Source: Microbacterium sp. SA39 (lineage in GTDB: Bacteria; Actinomycetota; Actinomycetes; Actinomycetales; Microbacteriaceae). From it: 64,000 nt of DNA. The DNA lies in contig NZ_JXRU01000039.1 of the NCBI RefSeq assembly GCF_000967865.1, positions 124,001 through 188,000 on the forward strand. The letters run 5' to 3'. The stretch's first letter is position 1; every line of letters starts with the position of its first letter. The translations under genes were made by a program, and so were the position numbers. Below are positions 1 to 7,801 of the stretch, piece by piece. The notes under the pieces are model-generated. The model saw only the letters and a list, made by a program, of their open reading frames with translations, had not been told where the DNA came from and ran no database searches.

Positions 1-20
1 CCCTACGGCGAATGCATTAT

Positions 21-48
21 TATTATGTCCCTACTATTGTAGGGACAT
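21..48 (+). promoter_or_regulatory. Promoter and palindromic operator of the small HTH gene
   Basis: A perfect inverted repeat (ATGTCCCTAC, spacer TATT, GTAGGGACAT) spans 25-48 and ends two bases before the start codon at 50. A -10-like TATTAT lies at 21-26, so the repeat covers the predicted transcription start and the AGGGA that could serve as ribosome binding site. Such placement is typical of an autorepressor operator; that the neighbouring HTH protein binds it is inferred. Confidence 0.6.
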
Positions 49-49
49 C

Positions 50-334
50 ATGCCGCGTCCACCAGCCTCCATCACGGACCCTCAGAGCGCCCAGAAGGCG
101 GCGCGCCTCGGCGGCTTGCTCGGGGCTGCCCGTCGTTCGGTCGGGATCAGTCAGCAGCGCCTGGCTGAGCAAGCGGGCGTCTCCATCGGATCCGTAGCGA
201 AGCTGGAAGCGGGTCGAAACCCCGAGCCTGGCTTCTTCCTGGTGGCGCGAGTGGTGTCCGCGCTGAGCCACGCGATGTCGGCACCGAAGCGATCTGCGCT
301 GCAGGCGGACGTGCATGCGTTCTTCCAACAGTGA
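50..334 (+). CDS. Small XRE-family HTH transcriptional regulator
   Basis: A 94-residue protein that is little more than a Cro/CI-type helix-turn-helix (about residues 24-70; the segment QQRLAEQAGVSIGSVAKLEA reads as helices 2 and 3). Size and fold resemble HipB-like antitoxins and small phage-type repressors. No toxin gene is seen to its right, where tRNA-Leu lies on the other strand; a partner could lie left of the window. The start is the first ATG after the palindrome at 25-48, so autoregulation is likely. The AT-rich leader differs from the surrounding DNA and may indicate acquisition. The target is unknown. Confidence 0.75.
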   Translation: MPRPPASITDPQSAQKAARLGGLLGAARRSVGISQQRLAEQAGVSIGSVAKLEAGRNPEPGFFLVARVVSALSHAMSAPKRSALQADVHAFFQQ

Positions 335-382
335 GAGAAGTTGACTCTTCGTGCGGGACCCCACCTCCGAGCGGCAGGACAC

Positions 383-420
383 AAAAAGAGCTGGTCGGAA
401 GCGATATCCGACCAGCTCTT
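383..420 (-). terminator. Rho-independent terminator after tRNA-Leu
   Basis: A perfect 14-bp stem (386-399 with 407-420, 7-nt loop) is followed on the minus strand by a run of five T (complement of 383-387). It lies downstream of the 3' end of tRNA-Leu and after another hairpin at 439-460. Confidence 0.8.
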
Positions 421-438
421 CTGATTTACGAACAAATT

Positions 439-460
439 GCCCTGTATTTAAGAACAGGGC
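439..460 (-). terminator. First hairpin of a tandem terminator behind tRNA-Leu
   Basis: GCCCTGT at 439-445 pairs perfectly with ACAGGGC at 454-460 around an 8-nt AT-rich loop. It starts 7 nt after the tRNA 3' end in the minus direction. It lacks a strong T tract, so the stronger hairpin at 383-420 is probably the main terminator; this one may guide 3' processing. Confidence 0.5.
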
Positions 461-466
461 CTTCTG

Positions 467-549
467 TGCGCGAGGGGGGACTCGAACCCCCACATCCTTG
501 CGAATACTGGCACCTGAAGCCAGCGCGTCTACCATTCCGCCACTCGCGC
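467..549 (-). tRNA. tRNA-Leu (CAG)
   Basis: The minus strand folds as a class II tRNA of 83 nt. The acceptor stem GCGCGAG/CTCGCGC closes it, the anticodon stem-loop reads CTGGCTTCAGGTGCCAG with anticodon CAG, and a variable arm and a GGTTCGAGTCC T arm follow. The discriminator base is A and CCA is not encoded, so the CCA-adding enzyme at 57587 would be needed. Confidence 0.95.
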
Positions 550-656
550 GAGTGGTCTCGTTCCGAAGAACTCAACTTCCCGAGGATATCACGCGATTTC
601 GGCCACTTCGCACAGCGGAAACGGGTCGGCGGCGGCGTTCCCCCAGGTCACCTGGC

Positions 657-670
657 TACGATGTCCCTAC
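657..670 (+). promoter_or_regulatory. Candidate fhaA promoter with one half of the left-end palindrome
   Basis: TACGAT at 657-662 fits an actinobacterial -10. The overlapping decamer ATGTCCCTAC (661-670) is identical to one arm of the palindrome at 25-48. It sits where the transcription start would fall, upstream of the GAGGAG ribosome binding site (684-689) of fhaA. No second arm is present. The regulatory link is a hypothesis. Confidence 0.35.
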
Positions 671-694
671 CGGTCGGCATGCCAGAGGAGCCCA

Positions 695-1414
695 GTGGGA
701 CTACTTGACAGCTTTGAGAAGGGTCTCGAGCGCGCTGTGAACAGCGCCTTCGCGAAGACCTTCCGCAGCGGCATCCAGCCCGTGGAGATCGCTTCGGCGG
801 TCCGTCGTGAAGCCGACACAAAGGCGGCCGTCGTCAGCCGCGATCGCATCATCGCGCCGAACAGCTTCGTGGTGCGCCTCAGCACCGACGACTCCGAGCG
901 CATGCGCAGCCTCGGCAACGCCCTCACGGAAGAACTCCACTCTTTGCTGACGAAGCACGCCAAGTCGCAGGGCTACAGCTTCTCCGGTCCCCTCTCGATC
1001 AGCCTCGAGGTCGACGAGAAGGTCGCCACCGGGACCGTGCGGGTCGACTCGGGCACGGTCGAAGGACGCGTCAACTGGCAGGCCGTCATCGACGTCGACG
1101 GACGCCGTCACCCGCTCACCCGCGCGCGCACCGTCATCGGGCGCGGATCGGATGCCGACATCACGATCGCGGATGCCGGATCGAGCCGCAAGCACGTCGA
1201 GATCCTCTGGGACGGCGAGCGCGCCATGATGCGCGACCTCGGCTCGACCAACGGCACGAAGGTCAACGGCCAGAAGCTTCGCGAAGCCGCCCTCCCCTCC
1301 GACACCACGATCACGATCGGCCGCACCGACCTGGTCTTCCACATCGTCCCGGTGTCGACGCCGTCTCGCCCGACCCCCGACGACTCCACTCGCGCGTTCG
1401 GAGGATTCGGATGA
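695..1414 (+). CDS. fhaA: FhaA: DUF3662 and FHA domain protein
   Basis: A 239-residue cytoplasmic protein with an N-terminal DUF3662 domain (about 1-115) and a C-terminal FHA phosphothreonine-binding domain (about 145-225). The FHA signature residues are visible: Arg150 in IGRGSD, the SSRKH stretch with His167, and NGT from Asn186. In mycobacteria FhaA binds phosphorylated partners of PknB and regulates MurJ and peptidoglycan synthesis. It starts with GTG behind GAGGAG. Its TGA overlaps the ATG of fhaB by 4 nt, and it heads the operon running to pknB. Confidence 0.93.
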   Translation: MGLLDSFEKGLERAVNSAFAKTFRSGIQPVEIASAVRREADTKAAVVSRDRIIAPNSFVVRLSTDDSERMRSLGNALTEELHSLLTKHAKSQGYSFSGPLSISLEVDEKVATGTVRVDSGTVEGRVNWQAVIDVDGRRHPLTRARTVIGRGSDADITIADAGSSRKHVEILWDGERAMMRDLGSTNGTKVNGQKLREAALPSDTTITIGRTDLVFHIVPVSTPSRPTPDDSTRAFGGFG

Positions 1415-1938
1415 GCGAACTGATCCTCCTCCTGCTCCGCGTCGGGTTCCTCCTCGTCCTCTGGTTCTTCGTCTTCGGCGTCGTCTACTCGCTCCGTGCC
1501 GACCTGTTCGGCGTGAAGGTGCGCAAGCTCCCCGCGGAGGCCGCCGCCGGAACCGCGACCCCCTCCCCCGCAGCGCCCGCCGCGAAGCCGGCATCCGTCC
1601 GCCCGGCATCCGCCAAGCCCTCCACGGGACCTGCGACCATCGCCACCGCGAAGCGCCTGGTCATCACGTCGGGCCCGAAGACCGGCCTCGAGCTCCCCCT
1701 CGGCGCCGACTCCATGACGATCGGCCGCTCCAGCGAGTCGGCGCTCGTCATCCGCGACGACTACACGTCGAGCCACCACGCCCGCCTCATGCTGCGCGGC
1801 GAGAACTGGGCCGTTCAGGACCTCGACTCCACGAACGGCACGTTCGTCGCCGGCCAGCGCGTGACCGGCTCCCCCGTCAACCTCTCCCTCGGCACCCCGA
1901 TCAAGGTGGGCGCCACGACCTTCGAGCTGCGAGCCTGA
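1411..1938 (+). CDS. fhaB: FhaB (FipA): membrane-anchored FHA domain protein
   Basis: A 175-residue protein with an N-terminal transmembrane helix (about 5-28), an Ala/Pro-rich linker and a C-terminal FHA domain (Arg106 in TIGRSS, then SSHHAR and STNGT). It is expected to sit on the inner face of the membrane and read phosphothreonines made by the PknA/PknB kinases, linking them to division and cell-wall proteins. It overlaps fhaA by ATGA and lies 7 nt before pstP. Confidence 0.93.
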   Translation: MSELILLLLRVGFLLVLWFFVFGVVYSLRADLFGVKVRKLPAEAAAGTATPSPAAPAAKPASVRPASAKPSTGPATIATAKRLVITSGPKTGLELPLGADSMTIGRSSESALVIRDDYTSSHHARLMLRGENWAVQDLDSTNGTFVAGQRVTGSPVNLSLGTPIKVGATTFELRA

Positions 1939-1945
1939 CCCCGGC

Positions 1946-3184
1946 ATGGTCTTCGAAGGCTCGAGCGTCGCGATCTCCCACACCGGGAAGGTCCGCTCCA
2001 ACAATCAGGACTCCGGGTACTCCGGAGCGAACCTGTTCGTCGTCGCCGACGGCATGGGCGGCCACGCCGGCGGCGACGTCGCCTCGAGCATCGCGATCCA
2101 GCGCCTCGAGCCCCTCGACCAGGCCTACGCTTCGACCGAAGACGCGCAGGCATCTCTCCAGGCCGCCGCGACCACGGCTGCCGGCGACCTCATCCGCGCC
2201 GCGAAGGATCGACCGGAACTCGCCGGCCTCGGCACCACGCTCAGCGCCATCATCATGGTCGACGAATACGCGGTGATCGGCCACATCGGCGACTCGCGGA
2301 TCTACCTGTACCGCGACGACGCGCTGACCCAGATCACCGCCGACCACACCTTCGTGCAGCGACTCGTCGACTCCGGCCGCATCACGCCAGAAGAGGCGCG
2401 CTACCATCCCCGGCGCTCCGTGCTCATGCGCGTGCTCAGCGACATGGACTCCGACCCCGAGCTCGACATGTTCGTGATGCACACGCAGCCCGGCGACCGC
2501 TGGCTGCTCTGCTCCGACGGTCTCTCCGGCGTCGTCGAGGACCCGCAGATCCTCAAGGCGATGCAGCTGGGCCTAGCCCCCGGACGCACGGCCGACAACC
2601 TGCTCAAGCGCGCACTCGACGGCGGTGCCCCCGACAACGTCACGATCGTGCTGGTCGACGTCGGCGGTCAGCATCCGATCCACTCCGGCACGGCGACGGT
2701 CGTCGGTTCGGCATCCAACCCGTCCGGTGTGTACGTGCCGCCCGCGCGCCCAACCCGCGGAAACTGGCTCCACCCGGTGCGCCAGGCCGCCAACGAGCCC
2801 AGCCACTTCGAGCCGGCCCCCGAGTACCTCGAAGAGCTCATCGAAGAGGATCGCCGCCGTGCGAAGCGCCGTCGCCTCGGCTGGACCGCCGGAGTCCTCC
2901 TCGTCCTTGCGATGCTGGGCGTCGCCGCGTTCGCCGCCTACAGCTGGACGCAGACGCGCTACTTCATCGGCGCCGACGATGACAGCGTGGTGATCTTCCA
3001 GGGCGTGCAGCAGAACATCGGACCGGTCACGCTGTCGACTCCGCTCGAAGACACCGACATCCTCCTGGCAGACCTGCCGCCGTATCAGCGGGCATCCGTC
3101 GAACGCACGATCACGGCGCGCTCCCTCGCGGACGCGATGGCCATCGTCGACCGCCTGCGCGCGGCCGGAGGTGGTGAAGGATGA
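1946..3184 (+). CDS. pstP: PstP: PP2C-type Ser/Thr protein phosphatase
   Basis: A 412-residue membrane phosphatase that reverses PknA/PknB phosphorylation. The catalytic PP2C domain (about 5-240) shows the metal-binding motifs DGMGG (35-39), GDSR, CSDGL and DNVT. A transmembrane helix follows near residues 313-335, after a basic RRRAKRRRL stretch, and about 75 residues lie outside. Start is ATG at 1946, only 7 nt after fhaB. Its TGA overlaps the rodA ATG. Confidence 0.95.
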   Translation: MVFEGSSVAISHTGKVRSNNQDSGYSGANLFVVADGMGGHAGGDVASSIAIQRLEPLDQAYASTEDAQASLQAAATTAAGDLIRAAKDRPELAGLGTTLSAIIMVDEYAVIGHIGDSRIYLYRDDALTQITADHTFVQRLVDSGRITPEEARYHPRRSVLMRVLSDMDSDPELDMFVMHTQPGDRWLLCSDGLSGVVEDPQILKAMQLGLAPGRTADNLLKRALDGGAPDNVTIVLVDVGGQHPIHSGTATVVGSASNPSGVYVPPARPTRGNWLHPVRQAANEPSHFEPAPEYLEELIEEDRRRAKRRRLGWTAGVLLVLAMLGVAAFAAYSWTQTRYFIGADDDSVVIFQGVQQNIGPVTLSTPLEDTDILLADLPPYQRASVERTITARSLADAMAIVDRLRAAGGGEG

Positions 3185-4566
3185 GCACCGACGTGACCGC
3201 CGACACCAGCGTCATCAAGGCCCTCAAGCGCCTCCGGATGCCGCAGACGCAGCGCAACCGCGAGTTCTGGCTGCTGCTCTTCGCCTGCGCCGTCAGCGGC
3301 GCCTCCCTCACGCTCGTGCAGCTCGGCGCGCTCGGCGTCATCGACCCGGTCGTGCTGGGGATCGGCGGTGGACTCGCGGTCCTCGCCTTCGCCCTGCACT
3401 TCGTGCTGCGGGTCGTGGCATCCGACGCCGACCCGTTCGTGGTGCCGATCGCGACGCTGCTGACCGGACTCGGCATCGCGATGATCTACCGCATCGACAT
3501 CGCCAAGGCGAACACCGGCTGGGACGCGTACTCCACCAAGCAGCTGGCCTGGACCGCCATCTCGCTCGCCGGCGCCATCACCGTGGTCATCCTGCTGCGC
3601 AACTACCGGATCCTGTTCCGGTACACCTACATCTTCGGTCTCGCCGGCATCCTGCTGCTGCTCCTGCCCTTCGTGCCCGGCCTCCGCATCGACGACGCCA
3701 ACGCGGCCGTCTGGGTCTCGCTCGGCGGTGCGTTCGCGTTCCAGCCCGGCGAGCTCGCCAAGATCTGCCTGGCGATCTTCTTCGCCGGCTACCTCGTGCG
3801 CACCCGCGAGAGCCTCACGTCGGTCGGCAAACGCGTGCTCGGCATCACCTGGCCGCGGATGCGCGAGCTCGGCCCCGTGCTCGTCGTCTGGGTCATCTCG
3901 CTCGGCATCATCGTGTTCCAGCGCGACCTCGGCACCGGAACCCTCATCTTCGGCATGTTCGTCGCGATGCTGTACGTCGCGACCGGCAAGACGAGCTGGG
4001 TGCTCATCGGTCTCACCCTCGTGGTGGCGGGTGTCGCCCTGGCCACCCAGATCCTCAGCTACGTGCAGGGACGCTTCATCAACTGGCTGTTCCTGTTCGA
4101 CTCGGAGCAGGTCGATCCGGACGGCGCCGGCTATCAGCCCATGCAGGGCCTGTTCGGCCTCGCTCGCGGCGGCCTCATCGGCACGGGCTGGGGTCAAGGG
4201 CGACCCGAGATCACTCCGCTGGCGCACAGCGACTACATCATCACGAGCCTCGGCGAGGAGCTCGGCCTGATCGGCCTGTTCGCGATCCTCTGCCTCTACA
4301 TGGTGTTCGTCAGTCGCGGCATGCGCATCGGACTCGCCGGTCAGGACGACTTCGGCAAGCTGCTCGCGACCGGTCTCTCGTTCACGATCGCGCTGCAGGT
4401 GTTCATCATGGTCGGCGGCGTGACGCGCATCATCCCTCTGACCGGCCTGACCACGCCGTTCCTCGCGGCCGGAGGTTCGTCCCTCGTCGCCAACTGGCTC
4501 ATCGTGGCGCTGCTGCTGCGCATCTCCGACGGCGTGCGCCGCCAGCCCAGGGTGGTGATCGGCTGA
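3181..4566 (+). CDS. rodA: RodA/FtsW-family peptidoglycan polymerase (SEDS)
   Basis: A 461-residue polytopic membrane protein of the SEDS family, which polymerises lipid II into glycan strands. Ten or more hydrophobic helices are visible. The conserved SEDS segment near the C-terminal third is present (GRPEITPLAHSDYIITSLGE with ELG following), as is the FQPGELAK motif. It is translationally coupled to pstP upstream, and pbpA starts 2 nt after its stop, so the polymerase and its transpeptidase partner are co-expressed. Confidence 0.93.
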   Translation: MSTDVTADTSVIKALKRLRMPQTQRNREFWLLLFACAVSGASLTLVQLGALGVIDPVVLGIGGGLAVLAFALHFVLRVVASDADPFVVPIATLLTGLGIAMIYRIDIAKANTGWDAYSTKQLAWTAISLAGAITVVILLRNYRILFRYTYIFGLAGILLLLLPFVPGLRIDDANAAVWVSLGGAFAFQPGELAKICLAIFFAGYLVRTRESLTSVGKRVLGITWPRMRELGPVLVVWVISLGIIVFQRDLGTGTLIFGMFVAMLYVATGKTSWVLIGLTLVVAGVALATQILSYVQGRFINWLFLFDSEQVDPDGAGYQPMQGLFGLARGGLIGTGWGQGRPEITPLAHSDYIITSLGEELGLIGLFAILCLYMVFVSRGMRIGLAGQDDFGKLLATGLSFTIALQVFIMVGGVTRIIPLTGLTTPFLAAGGSSLVANWLIVALLLRISDGVRRQPRVVIG

Positions 4567-4567
4567 C

Positions 4568-6022
4568 ATGACGAAAGAACTCCGCAGACTCAGCATCGTG
4601 ATGCTGTTCATGTTCATCGCCCTGTTCGCGGCGAGCAGCTGGATCCAGGTGGTCGAGGCCGACAGCCTCGCGCAGAACACCCACAACAAGCGCACGCGTC
4701 TCGACAGCTACGAGATCCAGCGCGGATCGATCATCGTCGACGGCGCCGCGATCGCCACCTCGATTCCGAGCGACGACACCTACCAGTTCCAGCGCGTGTA
4801 CACCGACGCCCCCATGTGGGAGCCGGTCACCGGGTACTTCAACCCCGCACTCGGCTCCGCGACGGGCATCGAGAGGGCCATGAACGCCGATCTCTCCGGC
4901 ACGGGGTCCAACGCGTTCCTCGCCGAGGTCGAGCGCATCCTCTCCGGGCAGCCGCAGCGCGGCTTCAGCGTGGAGCTGTCGCTGAACACCGCCGCGCAGA
5001 AAGCCGCCTACGACGCCCTCCAAGGTCTCGAGGGCGCCGTCGTCGCGATCGATCCCGCGACCGGACGCATCCTCGCCCTGGTCTCGACGCCGGGTTTCGA
5101 CACGAACCTCCTCGCCTCGCACGATGCGGATGCCGCGAACGCGACCTATGACCAGCTCGCGGACGATCCGGCCAAGCCCCTCTCCAATCGGGCCATCGCC
5201 GGCGACCTCAACCCTCCCGGTTCCACGTTCAAGGTCGTCGTCGCCGCGGCCGCGTTCGCAAGCGGGGATTGGACGCCGGACTCGACGCTCCCGAACCCGG
5301 CCAGGTATACGCTCCCCGGCTCGTCCAACCAGGTATCCAACGCCTGGGGCGGCACGTGCGGCTCGGGCGACACGGTCACCATCGCCGAGGCGATCCGCCT
5401 GAGCTGCAACATCCCGATGGCGGAGCTCGCCGTGGAGCTCGGCGATGACCGCATCCGGGAGATGGCGGAGAAGTTCGGCTTCAACAACAGCTTCTCGACG
5501 CCCCTCGAGTCGACGGCATCCAGCTACCCGCGTGGGCTCGACGACGCACAGACCGCGCTCACCGGTTTCGGCCAGGGACAGGTCACTGCGACGCCGCTGC
5601 AGATCGCCATGGTGGCCGCGGGCATCGCCAACGACGGGGTCGTCATGAACCCGCAGCTGGTCGACGCGGTGATCGGCAACGACCTCTCGGTGGTCCGATC
5701 CTTCGAGCAGAGCGAGTTCGGCCGCGCGATGGAAGCGGGGACGGCCGACCAGATCACGGCAGCCATGGTCGCGAGCGTCTCAAACGGCGCCGCGCAGGGT
5801 GCAAGAATAGACGGGATCGACGTGGCGGGTAAGACCGGGACGGCAGAGAACGGAAACAGGCCGCACACGTTGTGGTTCACCGGTTTCGCACCGGCGGACG
5901 ACCCCGCGGTCGCAGTAGCGGTCGTCGTCGAAGACGGCGGCGGACAAGGGCGGTCCGGAAGTGGCGATACCATCGCCGCTCCGATTGCGAAGAAGGTCAT
6001 AGAGGCGGTGCTGGGCAGATGA
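4568..6022 (+). CDS. pbpA: PbpA: class B penicillin-binding protein transpeptidase
   Basis: A 484-residue D,D-transpeptidase that cross-links septal or lateral peptidoglycan. It has one N-terminal transmembrane anchor (about 8-28) and a periplasmic transpeptidase domain with the three active-site motifs: S219TFK in PGSTFK, S279CN, and K422TGT. Length fits the actinobacterial PbpA group. It forms a pair with rodA just upstream, and its stop overlaps the pknA start by ATGA. Confidence 0.95.
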   Translation: MTKELRRLSIVMLFMFIALFAASSWIQVVEADSLAQNTHNKRTRLDSYEIQRGSIIVDGAAIATSIPSDDTYQFQRVYTDAPMWEPVTGYFNPALGSATGIERAMNADLSGTGSNAFLAEVERILSGQPQRGFSVELSLNTAAQKAAYDALQGLEGAVVAIDPATGRILALVSTPGFDTNLLASHDADAANATYDQLADDPAKPLSNRAIAGDLNPPGSTFKVVVAAAAFASGDWTPDSTLPNPARYTLPGSSNQVSNAWGGTCGSGDTVTIAEAIRLSCNIPMAELAVELGDDRIREMAEKFGFNNSFSTPLESTASSYPRGLDDAQTALTGFGQGQVTATPLQIAMVAAGIANDGVVMNPQLVDAVIGNDLSVVRSFEQSEFGRAMEAGTADQITAAMVASVSNGAAQGARIDGIDVAGKTGTAENGNRPHTLWFTGFAPADDPAVAVAVVVEDGGGQGRSGSGDTIAAPIAKKVIEAVLGR

Positions 6023-7758
6023 GACCGACGCAGGGTGTGTCGTTCGGTGGTCGCTACGAGCTGTTGTCGCGGATTGCGATCGGCGGCATGGGCGAGGTGT
6101 GGGAGGCGACGGATCACGTCATCGGGCGTACCGTCGCGATCAAGATCCTCAAGGACGAGTACATGGGGGACCCCGGGTTCCTCGAGCGGTTCCGTGCTGA
6201 GGCGCGGCACGCTGCGCTCGTGAACCATGAGGGCATCGCCAGTGTCTTCGACTACGGCGAGGAGAACGGCAGCGCGTACCTCGTCATGGAGTTGGTGCCC
6301 GGTGAGGCGCTGTCGACCGTGCTCGAGCGCGACGGTGCCCTGAGCGCCGACAAGACACTCGACATCGTCGCCCAGACGGCATCCGCTCTGCAGGCGGCGC
6401 ACGCCGCGGGCCTCGTGCACCGCGACATCAAGCCGGGAAACCTGCTGATCACGCCCGACGGCCGCGTCAAGATCACCGACTTCGGCATCGCCCGCATCGC
6501 CGACCAGGTGCCGCTCACGGCGACCGGTCAGGTCATGGGCACGGTGCAGTACCTCTCCCCCGAGCAGGCGTCAGGTCACCCGGCATCCCCGGCGACCGAC
6601 ACCTACTCGCTCGGCATCGTCGCGTACGAGTCCCTGGCGGGCAAGCGTCCGTTCACGGGCGAGTCGCAGGTCGCGATCGCGATGGCGCAGATCAACGAGC
6701 AGCCTCCCCCGTTGCCGCCGACCGTTCCGATCCCGGTGCAGAACCTGGTCATGGCCATGATCGCCAAGAAGCCGTCGGATCGCCCGTCGTCGTCGGCGAC
6801 CGTGGCGCGCGCGGCGCAGGCCCTGCGCCGCGGCGACCTGAACTCGGCCGCCATCGCGGTTCCCGCCATCGCCACCGGCGGCATCGCCGGAGATGACGAC
6901 GCGACCCGGATGCTGTCGGCAACCGGCACCGAAGGCGCCACGCGCATCCTTCCCACCACCGCGCAGCTCCCCACCGAGGATGCCGTTGAGGAGAAGGAGA
7001 AGAAGAAGCGCAGCCCCTGGACGTGGCCGCTCATCGCCCTGATCGCGCTGCTCGTGATCGTGCTGGGCGGCACCATCTGGGCACTGTCGCAGCAGGACGG
7101 CGGTGATCCCGAACCGTCGGCTTCGTCGAACACGACCTCGTCCCCGCCGAGCAAGACTCCGACACCGGAACCGACGCCCGAGGAGACGCGGGTCGACGTG
7201 ACCGCGCTCAATCTCCGGGGCATGGACTGCGCCGGCGCGACGGCCACGCTGACGAACGCCGGTTTCGAGAGCGACATCACCTGCGCCGACGGCGACCCGG
7301 CGCCCGCCGACGACCAGGTCGGCCTGGTCTACAACGTCACGCCTTCCGGAAACGTCGTCACGACCACACCGATCGCACTCACGGTCTACGCCGCCCGCGC
7401 CGCTCTGCCGACCCCGACCGACGCGCCCACGATCACGGGTGACCCGGTCGCCGGTGGCACGGTCACCATCGCCTGGGGCACCGGCTTCACCTGCCCGAGC
7501 GGTTCCACGCTGTCGGGCTATGTCGTGTCGCTTCAGAACGGCACGTTCGAAGGCGGCGGACCCACCTTCCAGCCGACGCAGCGCAATGCGCAGGTGAAGG
7601 TGGCGGATGCCCCGGACCAGCAGCTCATCGTGACCTACCAGGGCATGTGCTCCGGCGGCGACCAGCGCACCTCCAACCCGTCACCCCCGCTCTCCGTCAC
7701 GATCACGGCACCGGCCGAGGACGGCGAGGGGGACGGCGACGGCGGAGCCGCCGGGTAG
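6019..7758 (+). CDS. pknA: PknA-type Ser/Thr kinase with PASTA-like and Ig-like extracellular part
   Basis: A 579-residue receptor kinase starting at the ATG that overlaps the pbpA stop. The kinase domain (about 11-270) has Lys42 (AIKIL), Asp136 in HRDIKPGN and Asp154 of DFG. A transmembrane helix (about 334-358) separates it from an extracellular part holding one PASTA-like unit (about 393-460), then an Ig-like segment and an acidic Gly-rich tail. Mycobacterial PknA has no PASTA domain, so the extracellular part is larger than expected. Two Cys lie in each extracellular module, suggesting disulfides. The name rests on gene order. Confidence 0.88.
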   Translation: MRPTQGVSFGGRYELLSRIAIGGMGEVWEATDHVIGRTVAIKILKDEYMGDPGFLERFRAEARHAALVNHEGIASVFDYGEENGSAYLVMELVPGEALSTVLERDGALSADKTLDIVAQTASALQAAHAAGLVHRDIKPGNLLITPDGRVKITDFGIARIADQVPLTATGQVMGTVQYLSPEQASGHPASPATDTYSLGIVAYESLAGKRPFTGESQVAIAMAQINEQPPPLPPTVPIPVQNLVMAMIAKKPSDRPSSSATVARAAQALRRGDLNSAAIAVPAIATGGIAGDDDATRMLSATGTEGATRILPTTAQLPTEDAVEEKEKKKRSPWTWPLIALIALLVIVLGGTIWALSQQDGGDPEPSASSNTTSSPPSKTPTPEPTPEETRVDVTALNLRGMDCAGATATLTNAGFESDITCADGDPAPADDQVGLVYNVTPSGNVVTTTPIALTVYAARAALPTPTDAPTITGDPVAGGTVTIAWGTGFTCPSGSTLSGYVVSLQNGTFEGGGPTFQPTQRNAQVKVADAPDQQLIVTYQGMCSGGDQRTSNPSPPLSVTITAPAEDGEGDGDGGAAG

Positions 7759-7801
7759 CCTAGTTCCAGCTCAGTCACTGTCGTTCCAAGGGGGGTCATC
7801 C

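Noticed and set aside
1..334. HipB antitoxin of a hipBA module
   Set aside because: Size and HTH fit, but no toxin gene is visible in the window and hipB normally precedes hipA on the same strand.
3085..4695. 536-codon open frame opposite rodA
   Set aside because: Low-complexity Asp/Glu/Arg/His translation, antisense to a clear membrane protein gene.
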